Shown here: piece by piece, positions 42,112-49,608 of the stretch | How positions within the stretch are numbered: the stretch's first letter is position 1 | How the letters are laid out: each line of letters starts with the position of its first letter | Assembly (NCBI RefSeq): GCF_936933875.1 | Contig: NZ_CAKZIK010000085.1 | Location: forward strand, 1 to 64,000 | From: an uncultured Chryseobacterium sp. | GTDB taxonomy: Bacteria; Bacteroidota; Bacteroidia; Flavobacteriales; Weeksellaceae | Reading direction: 5' to 3' | DNA length: 64,000 nucleotides | The notes under the pieces: generated by a model | The model's database searches: none | The model's input: only the letters and a program-made list of their open reading frames with translations | Told to the model about the DNA's origin: nothing | Translations under genes and position numbers: made by a program

Positions 42112-43539
42112 ATGAGTTCTAAACTTCTAAAGATATTTCCTTTAATAACTCTTTCGATTGCCGTTATTCTCCACGCAATTAATTTTTTACAGCCACTGCC
42201 AAAAGATTATCTTGTATTTGGACATCTTTTGCTGATCTTAGGGATGGTTACTTACGCTTTAAACCGAAGAAATCTTACCACATGGATTTTGGTAAGTATT
42301 GTGATGGGAATTATTGTCGGAAGAGATTTTCCGGGAATTGCTCTTTCTTTACAGCCGTTAAGTCAAGGTTTCATCAGGTTGATTAAAACCATTGTTGGAC
42401 CAATCCTTTTTGCTACACTAGTTTATGGAATTGCAGGACATTCTGATTTAAAACAAGTAGGAAGGATGGCTTGGAAATCTTTGTTGTATTTTTATTCAGC
42501 TACCACAATTGCACTATTTATCGGTTTAGCAGCAATTAATATTTCTCAGGCCGGAGTTGGGATTGATGCGTCGAAAATTCCTCATCAGGAACTTCCAAAA
42601 ACTTCGGCGGTAAAAGAGGCGGATGTAAAAGCACTAGAGCAAATCCCAGAAGCTAATCATTGGATTTTTAAAACTACAGCATTTTTCAGGGACGTTTTTC
42701 CGGAAAATATTATTAAATCTATTTACGAAAATCAGGTTTTACAAATTGTCATCTTTGCCGTTATTTTCGGAATCGGATTAGCTCAGCTTCCCGAAAAGAA
42801 AAAGAAACCGCTTGTCGATTTCGTCGAAAGTCTATCAGAAACTATGTTCAAATACACACACATCATTATGTATTTTGCACCGATTGGAGTAGGAGCTGCA
42901 ATGGCTTATACCGTAGGACATATGGGAATTGATATTTTGAAATATCTGTTCATGCTGCTTTTGACCTTGTATTGTGCGCTTTTTGCTTTTTTGTTATTGG
43001 TTCTTCTTCCAATTGCTCTTTACATGAAAGTTCCCATTAAAAAATTTATTGAAGCTATAAAAGAACCTGTTTCCATCGCCTTTGCAACAACAAGTTCAGA
43101 TGCTGCGCTTCCTGTAGTAATGCAGAATATGGAAAAATTTGGAGTGCCAAGAAAAATCGTTTCTTTTGTAGTTCCCACTGGATATTCGTTCAATTTGGAT
43201 GGAACGACACTTTATCTTTCTTTGGCTTCAATTTTCGTCGCTCAGGCTGCAGGAATGCATCTTTCTTTTGGGCAGCAATTGCTAATCTGTCTAACGCTAA
43301 TGATTACCAGTAAAGGAGTTGCAGCAATTCCAAGAGCATCTTTAATTATCCTTATTGCAACTGCGGACCAATTTGGACTTCCGGTTTTCATCATCGCAGC
43401 AATTTTGGGAATAGATGAATTAATGGATATGGGAAGAACTTCTGTAAACGTTATTGGAAACTGTTTGGCTTCCGTCGTCATTGCAAAATGGGAAGGTGAG
43501 TTCGACCAGGAAAAAGCCCTCAATTTTGTAGAAGAATAA
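42112..43539 (+). CDS. dicarboxylate/amino acid:cation symporter
   Basis: A 475-residue inner-membrane transporter of the DAACS (glutamate/aspartate, C4-dicarboxylate) family. Signatures are the serine-rich re-entrant loop FATTSSDAALPVVM, FVVPTGYSFNLDGTTLYLSLASIFVAQ, and the second loop SKGVAAIPRASLIIL followed by DELMDMGRTSVNVIGN. Two extra N-terminal helices make it longer than GltP. Transport of glutamate, aspartate or C4-dicarboxylates with H+ or Na+ is expected. Monocistronic. Confidence 0.94.
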   Translation: MSSKLLKIFPLITLSIAVILHAINFLQPLPKDYLVFGHLLLILGMVTYALNRRNLTTWILVSIVMGIIVGRDFPGIALSLQPLSQGFIRLIKTIVGPILFATLVYGIAGHSDLKQVGRMAWKSLLYFYSATTIALFIGLAAINISQAGVGIDASKIPHQELPKTSAVKEADVKALEQIPEANHWIFKTTAFFRDVFPENIIKSIYENQVLQIVIFAVIFGIGLAQLPEKKKKPLVDFVESLSETMFKYTHIIMYFAPIGVGAAMAYTVGHMGIDILKYLFMLLLTLYCALFAFLLLVLLPIALYMKVPIKKFIEAIKEPVSIAFATTSSDAALPVVMQNMEKFGVPRKIVSFVVPTGYSFNLDGTTLYLSLASIFVAQAAGMHLSFGQQLLICLTLMITSKGVAAIPRASLIILIATADQFGLPVFIIAAILGIDELMDMGRTSVNVIGNCLASVVIAKWEGEFDQEKALNFVEE

Positions 43540-43543
43540 AATA

Positions 43544-43574
43544 AAAAACTTCGGAAATTCTCCGAAGTTTTTTG
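43544..43574. terminator. bidirectional terminator symporter / GH92
   Basis: AAAAACTTCGGA pairs with TCCGAAGTTTTT around a five-base loop, with A and T runs outside. Confidence 0.85.
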
Positions 43575-43599
43575 TTTTGATAAAGATTCACAATTGACT

Positions 43600-43620
43600 A
43601 TTCACCATTCACCATTCACT
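43600..43620. repeat. heptanucleotide tandem repeat
   Basis: Three 7-base units, ATTCACC, ATTCACC, ATTCACT, end on the first base of the GH92 stop codon on the minus strand. Confidence 0.7.
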
Positions 43621-46418
43621 TACCTCACCTCAATCTCATCCACAAAAATAAACGCATCACCTCCAAACCCCTGATGCCACTGCGGAAGTTTCCCAAAATT
43701 GTAAGCTTTTACCTTTACATATCGTGCTTCGGTCGGTAAAATTTCTGCCGAGAAATTTTTGATGATGTTGTCAGTATTTTTTGGATTAACATCGTTATTT
43801 ACGGTTGCAACGAGGAAATAATCTTTATTGTTGGACGAAAGATAATATTCAACTTTTGTCGGCATCAAAATCCAACTTTTGGAATCTTGAAGATAAGTAG
43901 AAGATAGTTTTGTAAGACGCTGTAGCATTTTCAAATCAACCACCGCTTCAAAATCCTGACTTTGGTAACCCTGCCAATCACCTTTTCGCCAGTTTTCCGT
44001 ACCGTGAATGCCATCAATCAGCCCGTATTTTCCACCAGCGGTGTATTGCGGATTATAAACGCTTTTAATATCAATTTCCCAATGGTTGGGTCTTTTGTTG
44101 AAAACCGCAGTTCCAATCGAACTTTGCTGTCCGTTTCTTTCAGCATAGGCCGTAACAGTCGTTGTTTTTGAAATTTCGAAAGGTTTTTTATACGGAATGT
44201 GGCGTTTTCGTACGTTCGCATCGCTTTCATCCATCGTCATATAGAAAATTTTGTCTCTTGGATGGAGTCCTTCAATGCTTATTTCATTCTGAAAATCAAA
44301 CAGCCTGTTCCCTTTAATCAAAGGCGTGGAAACCAATTCCGAATATTTCATTTCCGGTTTGAAATTCACATTTTCAAATCCTAATTTTTTCAGTTCTGCC
44401 GCAGTTGAATTTTTCGTAATCGTTCTTGTCGTTCCGTCTTCCAGATGAATTTTTACTTCATCGAAATACGGTGTTGTGGTTTCCCATTCCGGTTTTCCGG
44501 GTGTTACGCTGTAAATTCCCATCGAACTTAGCACAAACCAAGCGGACATTTGTCCACAATCTTCGTTTCCAATTAAACCGTCGGGTGAATTTTTATAAAA
44601 ATTATCGAGGATAAATCTTACTTTTTCGGCCGTTTTTTCCGGTTTTCCCACAAAATTATAGAGATAAGCAATGTGGTGACTCGGCTCGTTTCCGTGCGCA
44701 TATTGACCAATTAATCCTGTGATATCAACTTGTTCACGACCAGTAGTTTTTTCGGGAGCAGAAAAAATTCCGTCCAGAAATTTTTCAAAGTTTTCCTTTC
44801 CGCCGTGCGCAGAAATCAAACCTTCCAAATCTTGCGGAACAAAGAATGAATATTGCCACGAATTTCCTTCGGTAAAATTATTGTTGACTTCTCGCGGATC
44901 AAACGGTTCCAGCCAGTTTCCGTTTTTTCGTGGCTGCATAAAACCTGTTTTTGGATTGTAAAGATTTTTCCACGATTGCGAACGCTTCATAAAATACTCG
45001 TAATCGTCTTTTTTGTTCAGTATTTTCGCCATTTGCGCAATGCACCAATCATCATAGGCATATTCCAAAGTCTTGGAAACGCTTTCGTGTTCATCATCTA
45101 CAGAAATATAATTGTTCTGTTTGTAGGCATTCAACCCAAAAATATCAAGGATTGCGGAATTTTTAGCCGCCTGAAATGCTTTTTCATAATCGAAACCGGT
45201 AATTCCTTTCGCCATTGCATCTGCAATCACGGAAACCGAATGGTAACCAATCATACATTCCGTTTCGTTGGCTGCCAATTCCCACACCGGCAATCTTCCT
45301 CCTTCTTCATACTGTTTGATGAAGGTTTTGATGAAATCAACCGTTCGTTTTTTATCGATTAAAGTCATCAAAGGATGCGCTCCACGGAAAGTATCCCAAA
45401 GTGAAAAAACAGTGTAATAATCGTGATTTGCGGTGTGAATTTTATTGTCGCGACCGCGGTATTTTCCGTCAACATCCTGATAAATATTCGGTTGTGTGAA
45501 AGCGTGATACAGCGCAGTGTAAAAAATAGAGAGTTTGTCTTTATCGTCGGATTTTACTTCAATTTTAGAAAGTTCTTTGTTCCAAAGTGCTTCTGCATCT
45601 GCTTTTGTTTTGTTGAAATCACCGGAAGTACCTTCTACAAACATATTTTTTTCGGCGCCTTCAAACGAAGTTGGAGAAAGGGCGACTTTCACTTGAATTT
45701 TTTCGCCTTTTTTGACATTTGAAGAAAGTGAAACTGCCAATTCAGTTCCGGTAAATTTTTTATCTGAAATACTACTGTTACCTCTTAATTTTGAAATTTT
45801 TAGTGGTTTTGAGAACTCAATTCTCGCAAAAACGTATTGGTTTCTTGCCCAACCTTCACTTTGTCTCAAAACTTCAATGGTTTTGTTATTGATGATTTTG
45901 ATTTCGCCTTTTAATAATTTATCGCGATGATTTAAATCTAAAATAATATTCGCTTGTCCTGCTTTATTGAACGTGTATTCATGATAACCCACTCTTTTTG
46001 TTGTTGTTAAACGGACATCGATATCATCATCCAACAATTTAACGGAATAAAAACCTGCGCTGGCTTTTTCATTTTTGTGAGAGAATTTTGAAGAATAAAC
46101 CTTGTTATCCAAACTTGGCATTCCCATTGTCGGCATCAGCATAATATCTCCATAATCCGAAACTCCGGTTCCGTTTAAATGCGTATGCGAAAATCCATAA
46201 ATCACAGAATCTGAATAATGATAACCGCTGCAACCGTCCCAACTCCCGTCAATTCTCGTGTCAGGAGAAAGTTGCACCATCCCGAAAGGAACGGTTGCAC
46301 CCGGAAAAGTATGTCCGTGACCACCGGTTCCGATGAATGGATTGACAAATTTTGCGTAATCCTGCGAGAAAATATTCAAGAAAATAAAAGAAAGGATGAC
46401 TGGAAAGAGTTTTTTCAT
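43620..46418 (-). CDS. GH92 family alpha-1,2-mannosidase
   Basis: A 932-residue calcium-dependent exo-mannosidase acting on mannose-rich glycans. A signal peptide (residues 1-18, ending NIFSQ) precedes the GH92 N-terminal domain (VNPFIGTGGHGHTFPGATVPFGMVQLSPDT) and the catalytic (alpha/alpha)6 part with GNEDCGQMSAWFVLSSMG, which holds the general acid Glu. Beyond the GH92 domains, residues about 770-932 form a galactose-binding, discoidin-like module (GFGGDAFIFVDEIEV at the end). No type IX sorting domain is present, so it is probably periplasmic. It is not in a polysaccharide utilisation locus. Confidence 0.94.
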   Translation of the reverse strand: MKKLFPVILSFIFLNIFSQDYAKFVNPFIGTGGHGHTFPGATVPFGMVQLSPDTRIDGSWDGCSGYHYSDSVIYGFSHTHLNGTGVSDYGDIMLMPTMGMPSLDNKVYSSKFSHKNEKASAGFYSVKLLDDDIDVRLTTTKRVGYHEYTFNKAGQANIILDLNHRDKLLKGEIKIINNKTIEVLRQSEGWARNQYVFARIEFSKPLKISKLRGNSSISDKKFTGTELAVSLSSNVKKGEKIQVKVALSPTSFEGAEKNMFVEGTSGDFNKTKADAEALWNKELSKIEVKSDDKDKLSIFYTALYHAFTQPNIYQDVDGKYRGRDNKIHTANHDYYTVFSLWDTFRGAHPLMTLIDKKRTVDFIKTFIKQYEEGGRLPVWELAANETECMIGYHSVSVIADAMAKGITGFDYEKAFQAAKNSAILDIFGLNAYKQNNYISVDDEHESVSKTLEYAYDDWCIAQMAKILNKKDDYEYFMKRSQSWKNLYNPKTGFMQPRKNGNWLEPFDPREVNNNFTEGNSWQYSFFVPQDLEGLISAHGGKENFEKFLDGIFSAPEKTTGREQVDITGLIGQYAHGNEPSHHIAYLYNFVGKPEKTAEKVRFILDNFYKNSPDGLIGNEDCGQMSAWFVLSSMGIYSVTPGKPEWETTTPYFDEVKIHLEDGTTRTITKNSTAAELKKLGFENVNFKPEMKYSELVSTPLIKGNRLFDFQNEISIEGLHPRDKIFYMTMDESDANVRKRHIPYKKPFEISKTTTVTAYAERNGQQSSIGTAVFNKRPNHWEIDIKSVYNPQYTAGGKYGLIDGIHGTENWRKGDWQGYQSQDFEAVVDLKMLQRLTKLSSTYLQDSKSWILMPTKVEYYLSSNNKDYFLVATVNNDVNPKNTDNIIKNFSAEILPTEARYVKVKAYNFGKLPQWHQGFGGDAFIFVDEIEVR

Positions 46419-46512
46419 TTTTAGATTTTGATGCTTAAAAATAAAGATTTTAACAATAACACCAATGTGACAAATCTCTTATTTTTATTCAAACTAAATT
46501 GCAAAAAATCCG

Positions 46513-46520
46513 TAAATTTG
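46513..46520 (+). promoter_or_regulatory. candidate -7 element of the mrp gene
   Basis: TAAATTTG lies 27 bases before the start codon. Confidence 0.4.
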
Positions 46521-46546
46521 TGGCACTAAAAATTTAGTGAAAAATT

Positions 46547-47650
46547 ATGTTGACGAAAACAAAAGTTCAGGATTTTCTGAAAGAAATTGAAGTGGATGAT
46601 TTGGTGCACAATATCCAGGTAATGGGAGAAGATGTGTATATTGATATGACGGCTCATTCACCGGCAATGCACGAAAAAAAGAAACTGGAAGCAGCAATGA
46701 AGCAGGCTTTTGCTTCAGAATTTGGAGAAAATATCAATTTGAAACTCAAAATAGCTTCTCCTGAACAAAGTGAAATTCAGCAAAATCAAATCAAAGGAAA
46801 ACAAATCCCGGGAATTCAGAATATTATTGCGATTGCCTCTGGTAAAGGTGGAGTAGGAAAATCTACCGTTGCGGCAAATTTAGCTGTGATACTATCGAAA
46901 ATGGGCTTCAAAGTTGGAATTTTGGATGCTGATATTTACGGACCTTCCGTTCCTACAATGTTTGATACAGAAGGAGCAAAACCTCTTTCAGTAGAAGTTG
47001 AGGGTAAAAATTTGATGCAGCCTATTGAAAATTATGGTGTGAAAATGCTTTCCATCGGATATTTTTCGGGTGCAAATCAGGCAGTCGTGTGGAGAGGACC
47101 AATGGCTTCAAAAGCCCTCAATCAAATGCTTCGTGATGCAAATTGGGGAGAGCTGGATTTCCTTTTAATCGACCTTCCTCCGGGAACAGGTGATATTCAC
47201 TTGTCAATTATTCAGGAAGTGCCGGTAACGGGAGCGGTTATTGTTTCAACGCCACAACACGTTGCTTTGGCCGATGTAAGAAAGGGAATTGCGATGTTCC
47301 AAATGGAAAGCATCAACATTCCGGTACTTGGTTTGATTGAAAATATGGCGTATTTTACACCTGAAGAATTACCTGAAAATAAATATTATATTTTTGGAAA
47401 TCAGGGTGCGCAATATTTGGCAGACGATTTAGGAATTCCTGTTTTGGGTGAAATTCCAATCATCCAAAGCATCAGAGAAGCTGGTGATGTTGGAAGACCT
47501 GCAGCATTACAGGAAGGTTCTAAAATTGAAGAAATTTACAAAAAGACTGCACAAAATATGGTAGAAAGTTTGGTTGAAAGAAACAAAAACCTTCCTCCAA
47601 CCGAAGCCGTGAAAATTACAACAATGGCGGGATGTTCGCCGAAGAAATAA
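46547..47650 (+). CDS. Mrp/ApbC-type iron-sulfur cluster carrier ATPase
   Basis: A 367-residue P-loop ATPase that delivers Fe-S clusters. The first 95 residues form a DUF59/MIP18-like domain; the ATPase part has the deviant Walker A GKGGVGKSTVAANLA, DADIYGPSVPTMF and LIDLPPGTGD. The cluster-binding CxxC seen in many Mrp proteins is not evident, though one cysteine remains near the C-terminus (MAGCSPKK). A NifU-like gene follows 78 bases downstream on the same strand, supporting a role in Fe-S maturation. Confidence 0.93.
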   Translation: MLTKTKVQDFLKEIEVDDLVHNIQVMGEDVYIDMTAHSPAMHEKKKLEAAMKQAFASEFGENINLKLKIASPEQSEIQQNQIKGKQIPGIQNIIAIASGKGGVGKSTVAANLAVILSKMGFKVGILDADIYGPSVPTMFDTEGAKPLSVEVEGKNLMQPIENYGVKMLSIGYFSGANQAVVWRGPMASKALNQMLRDANWGELDFLLIDLPPGTGDIHLSIIQEVPVTGAVIVSTPQHVALADVRKGIAMFQMESINIPVLGLIENMAYFTPEELPENKYYIFGNQGAQYLADDLGIPVLGEIPIIQSIREAGDVGRPAALQEGSKIEEIYKKTAQNMVESLVERNKNLPPTEAVKITTMAGCSPKK

Positions 47651-47656
47651 ATTTTT

Positions 47657-47712
47657 GTTTTGATATTGTTTGAAACCGTTCGAACATTAAACAAACTCAA
47701 ACAACTTTAAAC
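47657..47712. repeat. decanucleotide-periodic stretch
   Basis: Units of about ten bases, each with GTTTGA or AAAC at the same phase (for example AAACAAACTC, AAACAACTTT, AAACAATTTC), fill the gap between the mrp and nifU-like genes. It parallels the 7-base arrays elsewhere but with another period. Confidence 0.5.
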
Positions 47713-47728
47713 AATTTCAAACTAGAAA

Positions 47729-47980
47729 ATGATGAATACAGATACAAAACACGAAGGAACAGTAACCAAAGTAATGGAAGCCCTAGAAAGCATCCGACCT
47801 TTCCTAAACCGTGACGGCGGCGATATTGAATTGGTTGATGTAAAAGACAATAAAGTTTTTGTAAAACTTCAGGGCAACTGTAACGGCTGTCCAATGAGTT
47901 TTTCAACGATGAAACTAGGCGTTGAAAATACGATCAAACAATATGCTCCTGAAATTGAGGAGGTTTTGAGTGTGGAGTAA
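47729..47980 (+). CDS. NifU-like C-terminal domain protein
   Basis: An 83-residue Fe-S scaffold/carrier of the NifU C-terminal (Nfu) family. The sequence VMEALESIRPFLNRDGGDIELV and the cluster-binding CNGCPMS (C-x2-C) are complete. It consists of the Nfu domain alone. Two consecutive ATG codons open the gene (47729 and 47732). Proximity to the Mrp carrier suggests the two act in one Fe-S delivery route. Confidence 0.93.
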   Translation: MMNTDTKHEGTVTKVMEALESIRPFLNRDGGDIELVDVKDNKVFVKLQGNCNGCPMSFSTMKLGVENTIKQYAPEIEEVLSVE

Positions 47981-47998
47981 AAACTTTTTAGAAAAAAT

Positions 47999-48032
47999 AA
48001 AAAAACCGGTGAAGTTAATTCATCGGTTTTTT
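47999..48032. terminator. bidirectional terminator nifU-like / coiled-coil gene
   Basis: AAAAACCGGTGAA pairs with TTCATCGGTTTTT (one G-U) around a five-base loop, with A and T runs outside. Confidence 0.85.
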
Positions 48033-48051
48033 ATTTTTAATTCTGGATAAT

Positions 48052-48465
48052 TTACTCTGATATTGAACTCGGAATTTTTTCAGATTTTCTTCCTGCCTCC
48101 AAAATCGGTAAATTTCCTTCGGTAGGAATGTAAATTACCGTTTTATCATTAAGATTATTTTGCTGTCTAACCCATAAATACTGGATATACTTCTCGGAGA
48201 GCGCGCCATTTTCGATTTTTATTGCGGATGCAGCACCTTTTGCACGTTCAACTTCCGCTTGTGCATTTAGTTTTTCGGCTTCTAAGTTCGCTTTTGCTTC
48301 TTCAATTTTTATGCGTCTGTTTTGTTCTGCTTTAGCAAATTCTGCTTTTCCTTCCATTTCCTGAGACCATACTCTATACTTTGGATAGCCCCACATAATT
48401 ATTGCTAATCCTGCGATTGCAATAAAAGCCAGAATTGCAAATCCTGTTAAATTAAAATTTTTCAT
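48052..48465 (-). CDS. membrane-anchored coiled-coil protein, prohibitin C-terminus-like
   Basis: A 137-residue protein with an N-terminal membrane helix (residues 7-26) and a long charged helix (about 35-90, KIEEAKANLEAEKLNAQAEVERAKGAA). The following AIKIENGALSEKYIQYLWVRQ resembles the end of prohibitin/Band 7 proteins, but the Band 7 (SPFH) domain itself is missing. It may be a natural short form that assembles at the membrane. The gene lies four bases downstream of the exopolyphosphatase gene, so they are probably co-transcribed. Confidence 0.78.
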   Translation of the reverse strand: MKNFNLTGFAILAFIAIAGLAIIMWGYPKYRVWSQEMEGKAEFAKAEQNRRIKIEEAKANLEAEKLNAQAEVERAKGAASAIKIENGALSEKYIQYLWVRQQNNLNDKTVIYIPTEGNLPILEAGRKSEKIPSSISE

Positions 48466-48469
48466 AGTA

Positions 48470-49354
48470 TTATTTTTTCTTCAAGTTATCATAAATGTTA
48501 TGCACCAAACCATCGGCAACAGAAATTTTAGGAACAAAAATTTTGCTGATGTCGCTCCAGTTCATCACATTGCTGTAGATTTTTAAGGCGGGCTCCAAAA
48601 CATCGGCTCGGTCTTCCCGAATGTTGTATTTGGCCATTCTTTCAGCCACAGAAAGTGATGCAATTTCTCTATGAAAAGTTTTAATATAGTTCAGTGTAAG
48701 TGGCTTGCCATCTTTGGTTTTACTCATGGAAAAAACTTTATTGATGTTTCCACCCGAACCAATCGCTACAATAGGTTTTTTACTGTTGATGTTTTTCCGT
48801 ATTTCCTCCTTCATTTCCTTCCAGTTGTCTTCCGTAACCAAACCGTTCAAAAGTCGGATCGTTCCGATGTTGAAAGAGTGTTCGTACTTCATCTTGCCGT
48901 TTTCGTAGAAAGTAAGTTCTGTGGAACCACCACCAACATCCACATAAAGGTAATCGAAATTTTTGTCGAGACCTTCTGCCACGTGATTTTCGTAAATTAA
49001 AGTGGCTTCTTCATCCCCGGAAATAATTTCGATGTCAATGCCTGACGTTTCTTTTACAATTTTGCGGATTTTATCGCCGTTTTTAGCGTCGCGCATTGCA
49101 GAAGTAGCACAGGCTCGGTAATGTTCCACGTTGTAAATTTTCATCAGGTCCGAAAATACTTTCATAGAATCGATAACCATTTTCTCTCGTTCCTTCCCAA
49201 TTTCGCCATTAGAAAATACGTCCATTCCCAAACGAAGCGGAATTCTCAAGAGGTTAAGTTTAATAAATTCGGGTTTATTTTTGGGTACTTCCTTTACTTC
49301 GCTAATGAGTAATCTGGCGGCATTACTTCCGATATCTATGGCTGCTATTTTCAT
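48470..49354 (-). CDS. Ppx/GppA phosphatase family protein
   Basis: A 294-residue ASKHA-fold enzyme, exopolyphosphatase or pppGpp phosphatase. Motifs: IAAIDIGSNAARLLI, the ATSAMRDAKNG segment, LYVDVGGGSTELTFY and VAIGSGGNINKVFSM. It has only the two ASKHA domains and lacks the C-terminal HD-like part of E. coli Ppx. The polyphosphate kinase gene lies 254 bases upstream on the same strand, so this is probably the degrading partner in polyphosphate turnover. Confidence 0.93.
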   Translation of the reverse strand: MKIAAIDIGSNAARLLISEVKEVPKNKPEFIKLNLLRIPLRLGMDVFSNGEIGKEREKMVIDSMKVFSDLMKIYNVEHYRACATSAMRDAKNGDKIRKIVKETSGIDIEIISGDEEATLIYENHVAEGLDKNFDYLYVDVGGGSTELTFYENGKMKYEHSFNIGTIRLLNGLVTEDNWKEMKEEIRKNINSKKPIVAIGSGGNINKVFSMSKTKDGKPLTLNYIKTFHREIASLSVAERMAKYNIREDRADVLEPALKIYSNVMNWSDISKIFVPKISVADGLVHNIYDNLKKK

Positions 49355-49419
49355 TACTTAAAATTACAATTTTTAATTTTTTTTGAAGCAGAAAAAGGGG
49401 TTATCTTTCTGTATTTCGG

Positions 49420-49530
49420 TCCCGCTTTGGCTACGCCGAACCACTACGTTAGTTTTCCGCTCTATCTTTTTAGTTTCGGCGGCAGCGAAGCTGCCGCCGA
49501 AACTAAAAAGGATGCCACTACAAAACGAGG
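49420..49530. repeat. hairpin-cored intergenic element, GGATGCC type
   Basis: TCCCGCTTT and TTTCCGCTCTATC precede a perfect 21-bp stem (arms 49466-49486 and 49490-49510, core CGGCGGCAGC) around GAA; GGATGCCACTACAAAACGAG closes it. It lies between the polyphosphate kinase and exopolyphosphatase genes, where it may reduce read-through. Confidence 0.75.
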
Positions 49531-49608
49531 AACGAGTTTCGACGTTTCCTTAGAAAACCTTACATGTTTTCAGAGTCAATCGGGGCTAGAAATCTCTTTC
49601 AGCTTTTT

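Noticed and set aside
25349..49510. GCAGC-GAA-GCTGC type hairpins as CRISPR repeats
   Set aside because: They are single hairpins in separate spacers tens of kilobases apart, with no regular repeat-spacer array and no cas genes.
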